A program made the position numbers and the translations under genes. This document shows, piece by piece, positions 1-8,960 of a stretch of 32,663 nt of DNA; the first letter of the stretch is position 1; every line of letters begins with the position of its first letter. Location of the stretch: NCBI GenBank assembly GCA_029241965.1, contig JAPWVK010000147.1, positions 1 through 32,663 of the forward strand, in the 5' to 3' direction. The stretch is from Candidatus Methanophagales archaeon (GTDB lineage: Archaea; Halobacteriota; Syntropharchaeia; Alkanophagales; Methanospirareceae). Below the pieces are notes generated by a model. It was not told where the DNA came from. It ran no database searches and worked only from the letters and a program-made list of their open reading frames with translations.

Positions 1-1
1 A

Positions 2-664
2 ATGCTTTTTCTTACTTTTCTCTTTACCCTCATCTATTTCATCTATCGGTTTAAAGAACCCGAACCCGGATCAGAACACGAGGCTGAAAGAGGAAGCATG
101 TTTCGTATAACGCTATACAAAACAACAGACGCTTTTCTCATCTTTTTTATCCTCTTGGTATTGCTGCACAGCCCGTTTGAGCATTTCCCTATGTCTATGC
201 AGACAGTGCTAACAGAGGGAGCAGGACTTAATCCATTGTTACAGACGTTCTGGGTGCTTATCCTCCCTCCGATAGTTTTCTTAGGGTACGCATTTGTCTT
301 TTTTGCATTTGCGCTCACGCTAACAGGCATGATAACAGGTGGGTTAGAAGAGCGAGAAAGAAGAACGTTAAAGCGTTCTCTTTATGCAGCATGGTTATTT
401 TTAGCACTTGGAATAGCTCTTGGAGGTTGGTGGTCGTATGAAGTGCTGGGTTGGGGCGGGTACTGGTCCTGGGACCCGGTAGAAACGGCTTCTTTATTGC
501 CTTGGCTTGCTCTTACTGCGTATTTCCATTTATCGCCTAAGAGCAGCAGAGACGAGAACATGGCTGGAGAATTTACGCTCCTGCTTACTTTTTTAGCTAT
601 TATATTCAGCTCTGCACTGACTCGAGGTGGGCTGTTAGAGTCAGTTCATGCTTTTGGCCGCTGA
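2..664 (+). CDS. ccmF: Cytochrome c maturation protein CcmF, N-terminal part (probably truncated by window start; ends at in-frame TGA)
   Basis: WWD motif 'GWGGYWSWDPVETASLLPWLALTAYFH', 'GLNPLLQTFWVLILPPIVFLGY' and 'SVHAFG' are CcmF hallmarks; several hydrophobic TM segments. Confidence 0.85.
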   Translation: MLFLTFLFTLIYFIYRFKEPEPGSEHEAERGSMFRITLYKTTDAFLIFFILLVLLHSPFEHFPMSMQTVLTEGAGLNPLLQTFWVLILPPIVFLGYAFVFFAFALTLTGMITGGLEERERRTLKRSLYAAWLFLALGIALGGWWSYEVLGWGGYWSWDPVETASLLPWLALTAYFHLSPKSSRDENMAGEFTLLLTFLAIIFSSALTRGGLLESVHAFGR

Positions 665-682
665 CCTGTCGGGCCAGCGCTG

Positions 683-1750
683 ATGTTATTTGCAGTGGGC
701 ATTCTTTTTTTCTTTTTCTATCTATGCCGAAAAGCGAAAAAACCTCTTTATACCTTTGACGTTGATAGTTCTTCCCTCTCCTCCGTCTCCCTCGTCATCG
801 CATACTGGTCACTGATATTCCTCATGATAATATGCTTTCTTGGAGATGCAGCGCCAATAATAGGCGGTTTATTCAGCGAGAACCCAATGACCACGAGTCC
901 AGAATTTTATAACAAATGGTGTTTCCCCTTTACACTCGCTTTCGTAGCTGCTTTAGCGGGCTGCAACACTAGCGCATACATAGAACTGAAGAAATATTTT
1001 GGGCTAATCCTTGCAGTGTTGGGCTTTGGAGTCGTTTTAGCGTGGCTCGGGCAACCAACGCCAAATCCACTTGCTAATTTCGGGCTTCCTCTTATACTCG
1101 TGGCGGGGTTTACTATCGCATACAATTTCGCTCGTGTTCTACGACGAAGCGCAAAAAGGAGTTCCACACGCTTGTGGGGCAAAACCATCGTGCATTTTGC
1201 AATCATCCTCATTTTAATCGGCGTTTTTGTGAGTTCCACTATGGAAACAGAGAGCGGGTTCATCCTCGCAAAGCCGAACTCCACGATTGAGGCTCTGGGA
1301 ATGGAAATCGAATTGAATGATTTTACTATATCTACCAGTACAGGAAGCGTTTACTCGGCACAGCATCGCTTCATGCTTCCTGAATACTCGGCACTAAAAA
1401 TGGACGTTTCGATTAAAGACGCCGGGGACGTTCATCAGGGGGCTATGTGGATAAAATATTATTCAAATCATGGCGCTGTGTCGGAGCCTTTAATCATTTC
1501 AACGCTCACGGGCGACATATACGTTTATATGCAATCTACAAAATCCTCTACGGATTCGCTGCTTTACGCGCTTATGGGGCAGAAAGTTCAACCTGAAAAT
1601 GTTATCGTCAGCGTAAAAAGAATTCCATTAATTGGACTTGTCTGGACAGGGATATTATTACTGGGACTTGGAATGGCGGTGTTATTAGTGGGGGAGTTTG
1701 TGAACACAGGGGAAAGTAACCGCAGAGTTTACAGAGAGCGCAGAGAATAG
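683..1750 (+). CDS. ccmF: CcmF, C-terminal part (same frame as the preceding ORF)
   Basis: Same reading frame as 2..664; translation across the TGA reads VHAFGR*PVGPALMLFAVG, continuous with CcmF; multiple TM segments and C-terminal CcmF-like soluble region. Confidence 0.7.
   Translation: MLFAVGILFFFFYLCRKAKKPLYTFDVDSSSLSSVSLVIAYWSLIFLMIICFLGDAAPIIGGLFSENPMTTSPEFYNKWCFPFTLAFVAALAGCNTSAYIELKKYFGLILAVLGFGVVLAWLGQPTPNPLANFGLPLILVAGFTIAYNFARVLRRSAKRSSTRLWGKTIVHFAIILILIGVFVSSTMETESGFILAKPNSTIEALGMEIELNDFTISTSTGSVYSAQHRFMLPEYSALKMDVSIKDAGDVHQGAMWIKYYSNHGAVSEPLIISTLTGDIYVYMQSTKSSTDSLLYALMGQKVQPENVIVSVKRIPLIGLVWTGILLLGLGMAVLLVGEFVNTGESNRRVYRERRE
1718..1746 (+). repeat. Short CGCAGAG-rich direct repeat overlapping the 3' end of ccmF
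   Basis: aaccgcagagtttacagagagcgcagaga; two CGCAGAG units; encodes the unusual tail NRRVYRERRE. Confidence 0.4.
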
Positions 1751-1814
1751 CGGTTTGGTGGGTTAGAGCGTTAGGACGGCTACTATCGTCATCCCAGTAA
1801 CAAATCGCAATTAA

Positions 1815-1935
1815 TAAACCACGAGATTAACCCCCAGAAACAGAGGTTAATTGGGGCTGAAATCATAGATGAAGCACTGAAAAACGATTGTTATTATTGC
1901 TATCTCGTGAAATCTGCGTAATCTTGTGGTTATAA
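1815..1935 (+). repeat. Degenerate copy 1 of the dispersed CCACGAGATT / TCTCGTG-TGTGGTTA repeat
   Basis: Left 'aaaccacgagatt', right 'tctcgtgaaatctgcgtaatcttgtggtta', matching the ends of copies 2-5. Confidence 0.6.
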
Positions 1936-2008
1936 TTTTCGTTCTCTGTGGTAATTTGAAATGTGACATGGTCAATGTAAAAAAAACGAGAAGGGGAAGA
2001 AGTCATCG

Positions 2009-2029
2009 AAGTCGGAAAAATTCCGACTT
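2009..2029. terminator. Hairpin between convergent ccmF and cytochrome genes
   Basis: AAGTCGGAA-AAA-TTCCGACTT perfect inverted repeat. Confidence 0.5.
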
Positions 2030-2068
2030 TCACCTTTTGCCTCTTCCTCAACTTTTCTCCTGCCCAAT

Positions 2069-2551
2069 CTACTTCGATATTGGATGGCAAATCGTGCAGG
2101 TCTCTGGTCTAACCGTTAGTTCATGGTCATCATGGCAGGTTATGCACTCATAACCACTATACTCCGGGAATTGCTCACCCATCCACGAGATATGCTCCTC
2201 GTGTCCTGCTGGGTACTGCAAGTGGCATTCCATGCAAAATTCGCTTTTTGGTGCTTCGGGAATCTCATCTTCGATTTCTGATGCTTCTATCCCCTTAATG
2301 TGCTCAATGCCATGCCCTATGGGTGCTCCTTCAGGCCTATGGCATTCGTGGCAATCCATCACACCAGCAACTCCATGGGTTGAAACCTCTAGGGAGTCAT
2401 AGAAGGGCTGCATCTCATGACACATCTTACTACAGCTCTCTGGTTTGTGCATTTCTTCCATCATTATAGGCATCATAACTGCCGCGCCACCGATAAATCC
2501 AACGGTAACCAGTACGACCAGCGCAATAATCACTTTCTCACCTGTTTCCAT
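2069..2551 (-). CDS. Membrane-anchored multiheme c-type cytochrome, NapC/NrfH-like
   Basis: N-terminal TM; CHECH, CMECH, CITCH, CTICH heme motifs plus CSKMCH (CX3CH) followed by EM. Confidence 0.85.
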   Translation of the reverse strand: METGEKVIIALVVLVTVGFIGGAAVMMPIMMEEMHKPESCSKMCHEMQPFYDSLEVSTHGVAGVMDCHECHRPEGAPIGHGIEHIKGIEASEIEDEIPEAPKSEFCMECHLQYPAGHEEHISWMGEQFPEYSGYECITCHDDHELTVRPETCTICHPISK

Positions 2552-2671
2552 ACTCGAACCTCCTAATCACATTTCTGATTTCCATTTTTTATACACTCCA
2601 AGAATTTACTTACTTTTAAGCAGGCGATGATATATAAACTTTTCGATTTTTTCGCATCACGGTAAAAATTA

Positions 2672-2685
2672 GAAAGTTTTATATA
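2672..2685 (+). promoter_or_regulatory. Archaeal BRE/TATA promoter of the Yip1-like gene
   Basis: gaaagttttatata about 40 nt upstream of ATG 2723. Confidence 0.5.
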
Positions 2686-2722
2686 GAGGAAAAAGTCCTT
2701 TGTAATGTGGTGATTAGTAGAA

Positions 2723-3268
2723 ATGGAAATGTTAAGTAGAATACGTGGTTTCTCCTTCAACCCGTCAAGAGAGTTTGAGGCGGCGAGGGAAGACACCGTA
2801 GGTGATGCTTTTAAGTATTTCGTACCGCTTCTGGCGTTTCTTGCGGCAATTTTTGCAATCGCGGTGACGGGGATAGTGCTAATGCTTGGAATACCGGATA
2901 TTAGTGGATTTGTACCACTGCTCGGTGCGGGTGCTTTTGTGGGTATAATCGTTGTCGGGATATTCGCCGCTATGTATATCAGCGTATGGCTTCATATCTG
3001 GGTCTATTTGTTTGGCGGCAGGAAGGGTTTTAAGCAGACAGTAAAAGCGATTACGTATGGTTCAACACCGTGCTTAGTATTGGGCTGGCTACCAGGACCA
3101 AACATCATCATCGCACCGATATGGTCACTGCTGTTAGTGATTAATGGTATAATTGAGCTTCACGAGATGTCGCCAGGAATGGCAATTCTTTCGGTTGTAT
3201 TTGCGATTCTTGCTCCGTTTGTTATAGCCGGAGTAGCAGTTGCCGCTATTGCACTAGTAATGCTCTGA
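2723..3268 (+). CDS. Yip1-domain-like integral membrane protein
   Basis: N-terminal 'SRIRGFSFNPSREFEAAREDTVGDAFKYFVPLLA' followed by TM segments, typical of archaeal YIP1-family proteins. Confidence 0.65.
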   Translation: MEMLSRIRGFSFNPSREFEAAREDTVGDAFKYFVPLLAFLAAIFAIAVTGIVLMLGIPDISGFVPLLGAGAFVGIIVVGIFAAMYISVWLHIWVYLFGGRKGFKQTVKAITYGSTPCLVLGWLPGPNIIIAPIWSLLLVINGIIELHEMSPGMAILSVVFAILAPFVIAGVAVAAIALVML

Positions 3269-3424
3269 TTTAAAACGTTTCTTGCACAATAGAGGGAGAG
3301 AGGGAAGCATCTATGATATAGTCTCTGGTACACAAAAAAGAAAAATCTTCTTAAACCTCACTGCAGTTGGAGATATAGCAGAAAAGGTGCAACGGGAAGA
3401 CGCGGGTAGGTGGAACGTCTTCTA

Positions 3425-3905
3425 TCGAGTCCATTACCGCTCATCCACTTCGTCTCTTAATATAAAGATTACGCATGCCACTCTTCATAGATTGCTCTAC
3501 CTACTTTTGGGTGAAGCCGGCAAGTGTAATTATTGATATTCGTGCAACCTACTGTTTTTTTCACGGGATGTTATCCATTCCCATACCTTTCTCGGTGCAA
3601 CAACATTATCATTAGTGGTCATTATTGCAATTATATACTCCGTAACCCGCTTGAACAAATCTCAAACAGTTTTAAAATCGAACAGGATTACTCTTTACAA
3701 TCAATTGTTATTGGAGCAGTATTTGGAGTCTGGATACATATTATACTTGATGCCTTTTTATATCCAGAAATGTCTCCGCTTTGGCCCGCTCCGGGAAATC
3801 CTTTGGTTGGGACCTTCGATGCTATCATTGTATACGGTTTTTGTATCGTGGGATTTGTGATTGGCGGGGTGATTTATGTTTATAACAGCTATAAAAACCA
3901 TACGT
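3425..3905 (+). pseudogene. Frameshifted remnant of a membrane-bound (YdjM/DUF457-like) hydrolase family protein
   Basis: Homology-like pieces in different frames: 'MPLFIDCSTYFWVKPASVIIDI', 'DVIHSHTFLGATTLSLVVIIAIIYSVTRLNK', 'QSIVIGAVFGVWIHIILDAFLYPEMSPLWP'. Confidence 0.6.
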
Positions 3906-4649
3906 AAAATGAAAGAAAAAGGAGCAATTGTGACAATCCCCATAAAAGGGCTGATAACGTCAGAGGAATCCGCTTTCGGGCTCATGTCAGCATCTACTGA
4001 AGTAATAAGAGAGATAGATGAAGCGGAGAAGAAAAAGAAGATAAAAGCGGTAATATTCGAGATAAATTCCACCGGTGGTACGCCTTTTGCATCCAGGGAG
4101 GTAGCAACTCGAATAGAAAATATGGATAAGCCCACCGTAGCCTGGGTGAGAGAACATGCAGCTTCGGGTGCTTATTGGGTTGCAAGCGCATGCGATGAGA
4201 TTGTAGCTGATGAGCTGAGCACGGTAGGCAGCATAGGGGTGATGAGCATAAGACCAGATATCGGAGAGTTGATGAAGAAGTTTGGCATAGACATTGAGAC
4301 GCTAAAGACGGGCGTCCATAAGGGCTTGGGACTACCGTATGAGAAGCCGACAGAGGTGGAGAGGGAGTTGATGAAGAAAGAATTGGCTGAGATTCAGGAT
4401 TGTTTCTTGAATGCCGTAGCGAAGAACAGAAGATTAGAAGATGCGAAAGTGCAGGAATTAGCCACTGGTAAGGTGTATTTAGGACGCGAAGCAAAACAGA
4501 TGGGATTGGTTGATCATTTAGGTGGGAAGGAACTGGCAATACGCATAGCGAAGGAACGAAGCGGGATAAAAAAGGAGAAGATAATAGATTATGGTGAGAG
4601 GAAGAGAAAAGGATTTTTGAGAAGAGTGATGGAAGAGATGATGCGGTGA
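3876..4649 (+). CDS. sppA: Signal peptide peptidase SppA-like S49 serine peptidase (start may be 3909)
   Basis: 'INSTGGTPFASREVATRI', 'ASGAYWVASACDEIVADELSTVGSIGVM' S49 motifs. Confidence 0.85.
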   Translation: MFITAIKTIRKMKEKGAIVTIPIKGLITSEESAFGLMSASTEVIREIDEAEKKKKIKAVIFEINSTGGTPFASREVATRIENMDKPTVAWVREHAASGAYWVASACDEIVADELSTVGSIGVMSIRPDIGELMKKFGIDIETLKTGVHKGLGLPYEKPTEVERELMKKELAEIQDCFLNAVAKNRRLEDAKVQELATGKVYLGREAKQMGLVDHLGGKELAIRIAKERSGIKKEKIIDYGERKRKGFLRRVMEEMMR

Positions 4650-4653
4650 AACA

Positions 4654-5580
4654 CTACACCCGCTCCAGCCACTTCATATATCGCTCTTCTTTCGCATTCA
4701 CTACGTCAAAGAACTTCCTTTGTATCGCACCTGTCACTTCACCCCTCTTGCCTGCACCTATTGGTACATCGTCTATCTCTCGTATCGGCGACACCTCTGC
4801 TGCGGTGCCCGTGAAAAAAACTTCATCGGCTGATAATAACTCCTCCTTCTTTATGCTTTTCTCTACCACTTCATACCCCATATCACGTGCGAGCTCGATT
4901 ACTGACGCCCTGGTGATGCCAGGAAGAATAGAAGATTCTATTGCGGGTGTGTATAGAGTTGCGTTTTTTACTGCGAATATATTCTCGCCCGGACCTTCCG
5001 CGACATAGCCTTTATTGTCGAGCAATATCGCTTCGTCAACTCCCTGTTCCTTAGCTTCATGTACTGCTAACATCGAATTCAGATAATGCCCCGTAGCTTT
5101 TGCTGTGACGTGCAATGTATTGGGGTCTATCCTTCGCCATGATGAGAATGCACATCTTATACCGTTCTCCAACGCTTCCTCACCAAGATAAGTGCCCCAA
5201 CGCCACGCTGCAACTGCACAATCCACAGGACAGCCCGCCGGGTTCACGCCTAAATGATGGAACCCATAGAAAGCGATTGGCCTTATGTAGCACGCATCAA
5301 GTCCATTTATACGAACCGTCTCTTTTATCGCTTCTGTCAGCTCTTCCTTCGAGTAAGGGATTTCCATCTTGTACAACTCCGCTGATCGATACATCCTATC
5401 CACATGTTCCCTCAGCCGGAAGATAAACGAACCTTTGGCCGTGGCATAGCATCTTATCCCCTCAAAAACACCCGACCCGTAATGCAAACCATGCGCGAGC
5501 ACGTGTACTGTGGCTTCTTTCCAATCCACAAATTCGCCGTTATACCATATTTTTCCCGATTCGGGTAGTCGCTCCACCAT
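4654..5580 (-). CDS. ilvE: Branched-chain amino acid aminotransferase
   Basis: 'IWYNGEFVDWKEATVHVLAHGLHYGSGVFEGIRCY', 'EGPGENIFAVK', 'FFTGTAAEVSPI'; start trimmed to MVERLPESGK. Confidence 0.93.
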   Translation of the reverse strand: MVERLPESGKIWYNGEFVDWKEATVHVLAHGLHYGSGVFEGIRCYATAKGSFIFRLREHVDRMYRSAELYKMEIPYSKEELTEAIKETVRINGLDACYIRPIAFYGFHHLGVNPAGCPVDCAVAAWRWGTYLGEEALENGIRCAFSSWRRIDPNTLHVTAKATGHYLNSMLAVHEAKEQGVDEAILLDNKGYVAEGPGENIFAVKNATLYTPAIESSILPGITRASVIELARDMGYEVVEKSIKKEELLSADEVFFTGTAAEVSPIREIDDVPIGAGKRGEVTGAIQRKFFDVVNAKEERYMKWLERV

Positions 5581-5659
5581 TTTTATCGCCTCTGAAAGCA
5601 ATGTCTTAATAAATTCTACATGTTTGTATTTAAAAATATAGGTCTTTCCAACCCACGAA

Positions 5660-5890
5660 ATGAACGAAGCGGAACGGATAAAAAAGGACATTGCTCTTTT
5701 CGATAAGAGCATAACAGAACTGAGCGCTTTATCGCTCGAAGGCAAGGAGGAAGAAGTGGTAGAACTAGCCAAGGGATACTTTGAGGATACGAAATATTAT
5801 CTTAATAAGGGCGATTACTTCACTGCCTTTGGCTGTATAAACTATGCTCATGGGCTATTAGATGCGATAAGACGCACTAAAGAAGAATAG
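5660..5890 (+). CDS. DUF357 family protein
   Basis: '[36 protein letters not shown]' signature. Confidence 0.8.
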   Translation: MNEAERIKKDIALFDKSITELSALSLEGKEEEVVELAKGYFEDTKYYLNKGDYFTAFGCINYAHGLLDAIRRTKEE

Positions 5891-5904
5891 GTGACTGCCA
5901 TCTT

Positions 5905-6468
5905 CTATTTTTTCCCCGTGCTGCGGAATAGGACAGCTATTGCAAACCATATAATAAACGGCACCGCTACTTCGCTGACTCCTATTGAATACACGACCAT
6001 CTGCGCAAGTTTTGACCCATAAACATCCATTGGAAAATGTGCCACGAGATCGAGGATGTGCAGAAGAAATAGAATCGGAATACCTATTGCAAGCATTTCA
6101 AGTCGCTTCCTCGGTATTAAGTTAGGCGTTGCTATCGCTAATGCTACTAACGGCACTAAATTGAAATTAATAAGGTAGCCACTCTCCTGCGCGACATGAG
6201 AAAAACTGATGTCTATAAGAGCGGGAGGGCAGCTCATCGCAAGTAAAATGGGTCTTGCGCAGAAGAAAATAGCGCTCTGATAGTACTCGCCGAGATAATA
6301 ATACCATACAACTAAAACTACCGCGGAGACAACCAGGAACTCCAGCAAGAAGATCAAAATTTGATTCTTAGTTAAATTTAAAATATCGCATTTACCATTT
6401 GCCGGCGGCTTTTCATCTGTTTTCGCTTCCTTATTCCCCCCAATTCCCCTACGCTTATTCTTCGCCAT
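5905..6468 (-). CDS. Exosortase H-associated-like membrane protein (archaeosortase partner)
   Basis: Multi-TM protein overlapping the 3' end of the archaeosortase gene by 14 nt; genomic context. Confidence 0.5.
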   Translation of the reverse strand: MAKNKRRGIGGNKEAKTDEKPPANGKCDILNLTKNQILIFLLEFLVVSAVVLVVWYYYLGEYYQSAIFFCARPILLAMSCPPALIDISFSHVAQESGYLINFNLVPLVALAIATPNLIPRKRLEMLAIGIPILFLLHILDLVAHFPMDVYGSKLAQMVVYSIGVSEVAVPFIIWFAIAVLFRSTGKK

Positions 6469-7075
6469 CTGCCACCACCACCTTCAGCCATATCAGAAAG
6501 AGCACTACCACGAATATGATAAAAGAAGCCTGCCACAGATACACGTGCATAAACTCAAACATCTTGGGATTGTGCATGCCAACAAGAGCCAATACGAAAA
6601 TACGAAGGAGGTTTATTGCATAGAGGCTGGGTACGCCGAAGAGGATGCCCAGAGCTTTGTGCTTTGGCGTTGCGGGATATGCTAATACGCAGGAGCAATA
6701 AACGATAGAGGAGAAAACTGCGGTACATTCGTCTATTATCTCCATCGAGAAGCCATTGATTGTTAACACGTTGCCCCTCACAACTACGTCCATCCCCACC
6801 AAAGAGAAGATAGCACCTAAAATTAATGCGGTGACGTGCCTCACATGCACCATTATCCCCGAGCCGCTAACGGTTATAGCATAATAAACCATATAAAACG
6901 CGAAACAAAAAGCTAAGAAAAGAGCCACGTACTTTATTGCTTCCCCGTTCTCTTTTGCTATTACCCATACGGTGGTTAATATACCCTTTTTCGCAGGGGT
7001 TTTATCGCTATCACTATGCGCCACCTTCTTCTTGCTCTGCGTTCTGCCCCCTTTTCCCTTTTTTCGGGCCGTCAT
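6455..7075 (-). CDS. Exosortase/archaeosortase family protein, XrtH-like
   Basis: Catalytic triad pattern Cys 'DECTAVFSS', Arg 'YAINLLRIFVL', His 'MFEFMHVYLWQASFI' in a multi-TM protein. Confidence 0.85.
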   Translation of the reverse strand: MTARKKGKGGRTQSKKKVAHSDSDKTPAKKGILTTVWVIAKENGEAIKYVALFLAFCFAFYMVYYAITVSGSGIMVHVRHVTALILGAIFSLVGMDVVVRGNVLTINGFSMEIIDECTAVFSSIVYCSCVLAYPATPKHKALGILFGVPSLYAINLLRIFVLALVGMHNPKMFEFMHVYLWQASFIIFVVVLFLIWLKVVVADGEE

Positions 7076-7154
7076 AAATGCAAAGAAAGAGAGAGAGTTG
7101 AAAAACGTTTAACTATTCCAACTTATTTTACAGTGCGAGAATAAAAACAAAAAG

Positions 7155-7180
7155 GGAAGACGGCCTTATCTGCGTCTTCC
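7155..7180 (-). terminator. Hairpin plus T-tract at the stop codon of the VWA/DUF11 gene
   Basis: GGAAGACG...CGTCTTCC perfect 8-bp stem; minus strand continues ccctttttgtttttat. Confidence 0.5.
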
Positions 7181-8818
7181 TCTCATACCTCTTATTGCAA
7201 CCAGGCTCAGAAGTCCAATCAAAGCCGCGATACCTACTGGCATAAGTACTGGTAGCTCTGGAACCCCTCTGATCTTTGTTATCGCCGACCGATTTATAGG
7301 CTCTGTCTCATTAGTAGTCAAGATAGCGGTATTGGTTATGAGCGTTCCAGCAGGCACAAAAGCATTTATTTTGGCTTCAAACGTTGCATCTCCACCTACT
7401 CCTGGTGCCAACGTGCCGATATCCCATATCAGCGTGTTATTCACAGGATAATAGGTTCCCGCGTCATCATCCGCTGCGTCGGTCAGATCAACGCCGTTTA
7501 AGCCCATGCTTTCTGATATGTAAGTGGTGTTCGCTGGTATCGTATCATGTATCGTAGCGTTTGTAAGCGTTCCGGTTCCGATATTGTTATAGTGTATCCG
7601 GTAACTGAGCGTGTCATTTGGAGCAGCAAAGCTCTTATCAACCGTCTTATACGCAGATAGTTCAAAACTCGGTGGCACTGGTGGCACTAAAACCGTCGTA
7701 TTCGCAGAGGCGCTTTTCGGTTCTGTTTCATTTGTGTCTATCGTGGCGGTATTGGTTATTAATGTCCCATTTTGGAGATAGTCGTGAACCGTTACATCGA
7801 ACGATTGCGTTCCCTCTGCTCCAATCAACAAGTTGCCTATGTTCCAGACGATTTTGCCCGCATCTACTTTTCCACCACCGGATATGCTTCCATCAACTAA
7901 AGTGGTATCTGTGGGAATCGGGTCGGTTAAAACGACTTCTGTAAGGTCTTCGTTATCATCGTTCCTATAGGTTATTGTATAGCTTAGCACGTCACTACAG
8001 TTGCATGTTGATTTATTGACGTCTTTAGTGATGCTGACATGTGGTTTTAATTCCCTTTGCATCTTCTCTTTTATTGCTTCAGGGAAAGCCTCCCAATTTG
8101 GTGCTTCCATGTAAAACCCGGAATGATTAGCTGGTTTAAGTGAATAATTCAACTTAACCAAGAATTCACGGTTATATGGCTGCGCGGGTGGGCGAGCTTC
8201 ATCAATGACATCAACACCGAGAACGTTCACTTCGTCAAAATACCCTTTCTGTATCGCATCATCCCTCGCTTCATATGTTGCATCTACGGCCGGTTGGTAT
8301 TCTTCCCTATTTCCACCACATATCCAATTTGGTCGCCCATCTGTTGATATATCTATTATTTGCCTAACATCTGGGGAGGTATTTCCTCTTGAGACGTAAT
8401 CCGTTAAGGTTTCGTTCGCTAATATGAATGCTCTTGGCATGGGGGTATGATCCCCGGGCTGCGTCATAGCCAATATCGTGTCAGCGATGGAATCGGCAAC
8501 GGTCTGGTTTGTGATTGTTGTAAGTGGCACTTCCACATTAGCGTAATATGGTGGGGAACGTGGCCCCTTAATTTGGTTAGGGGGGAAATACCCAAACATG
8601 ATTACACAAACCGAGATATCACCATTTTGTGGAGTTACCGATGAGTTTGATATAGCATCAGCGTATCCGTTCAATTGTATAGAATAGTTCGCAGGGCTAA
8701 TGCTATTGGACCCATCCAGTAACAAGAACAAATCCACCTTTTCCGCTGCGCTCACTCCTGTCAATGCAAAAGCAGAAATCACTAAAATCGCTGCAATAAA
8801 TATTCCTCTTCCTTTCAT
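7166..8818 (-). CDS. Secreted VWA-domain protein with two DUF11 repeats and a C-terminal archaeosortase sorting tail
   Basis: Signal peptide; MIDAS 'LDGSNSIS'; two DUF11 units ('LSYTITYRNDDNEDLTEVVLTDPIP', 'LSYRIHYNNIGTGTLTNATIHDTIP'); C-terminus VPELPVLMPVGIAALIGLLSLVAIRGMRGRRR (motif + TM + basic tail). Confidence 0.85.
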   Translation of the reverse strand: MKGRGIFIAAILVISAFALTGVSAAEKVDLFLLLDGSNSISPANYSIQLNGYADAISNSSVTPQNGDISVCVIMFGYFPPNQIKGPRSPPYYANVEVPLTTITNQTVADSIADTILAMTQPGDHTPMPRAFILANETLTDYVSRGNTSPDVRQIIDISTDGRPNWICGGNREEYQPAVDATYEARDDAIQKGYFDEVNVLGVDVIDEARPPAQPYNREFLVKLNYSLKPANHSGFYMEAPNWEAFPEAIKEKMQRELKPHVSITKDVNKSTCNCSDVLSYTITYRNDDNEDLTEVVLTDPIPTDTTLVDGSISGGGKVDAGKIVWNIGNLLIGAEGTQSFDVTVHDYLQNGTLITNTATIDTNETEPKSASANTTVLVPPVPPSFELSAYKTVDKSFAAPNDTLSYRIHYNNIGTGTLTNATIHDTIPANTTYISESMGLNGVDLTDAADDDAGTYYPVNNTLIWDIGTLAPGVGGDATFEAKINAFVPAGTLITNTAILTTNETEPINRSAITKIRGVPELPVLMPVGIAALIGLLSLVAIRGMRGRRR

Positions 8819-8960
8819 TTCATCCTCCTTTTTCAGTGTTGTTTCTATATGATAATAACAGGTTGTTTTATCCTATTATATGCTTTTCGGGTACATTTCC
8901 GGTGGAGATAGCAGGTGCTGATAAAATGGGTGCGAAACCAGTAAAAATGAATTATAATTT

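Noticed and set aside
600-720. Pyrrolysine or selenocysteine explanation for the ccmF stop
   Set aside because: The codon is TGA, not TAG, so pyrrolysine is excluded; the position is not a redox site in CcmF and no SECIS-like element was identified, so selenocysteine is unlikely though not excluded.
3282-3536. 84-aa ORF between the Yip1-like gene and sppA
   Set aside because: Low-quality peptide overlapping the pseudogene region; no recognisable motifs.
5580-5772. N-terminal extension of the ilvE ORF ([10 protein letters not shown]...EAIK)
   Set aside because: Overlaps the DUF357 gene and lacks aminotransferase homology; MVERLPESGKIWYNG at 5580 is the likely start.
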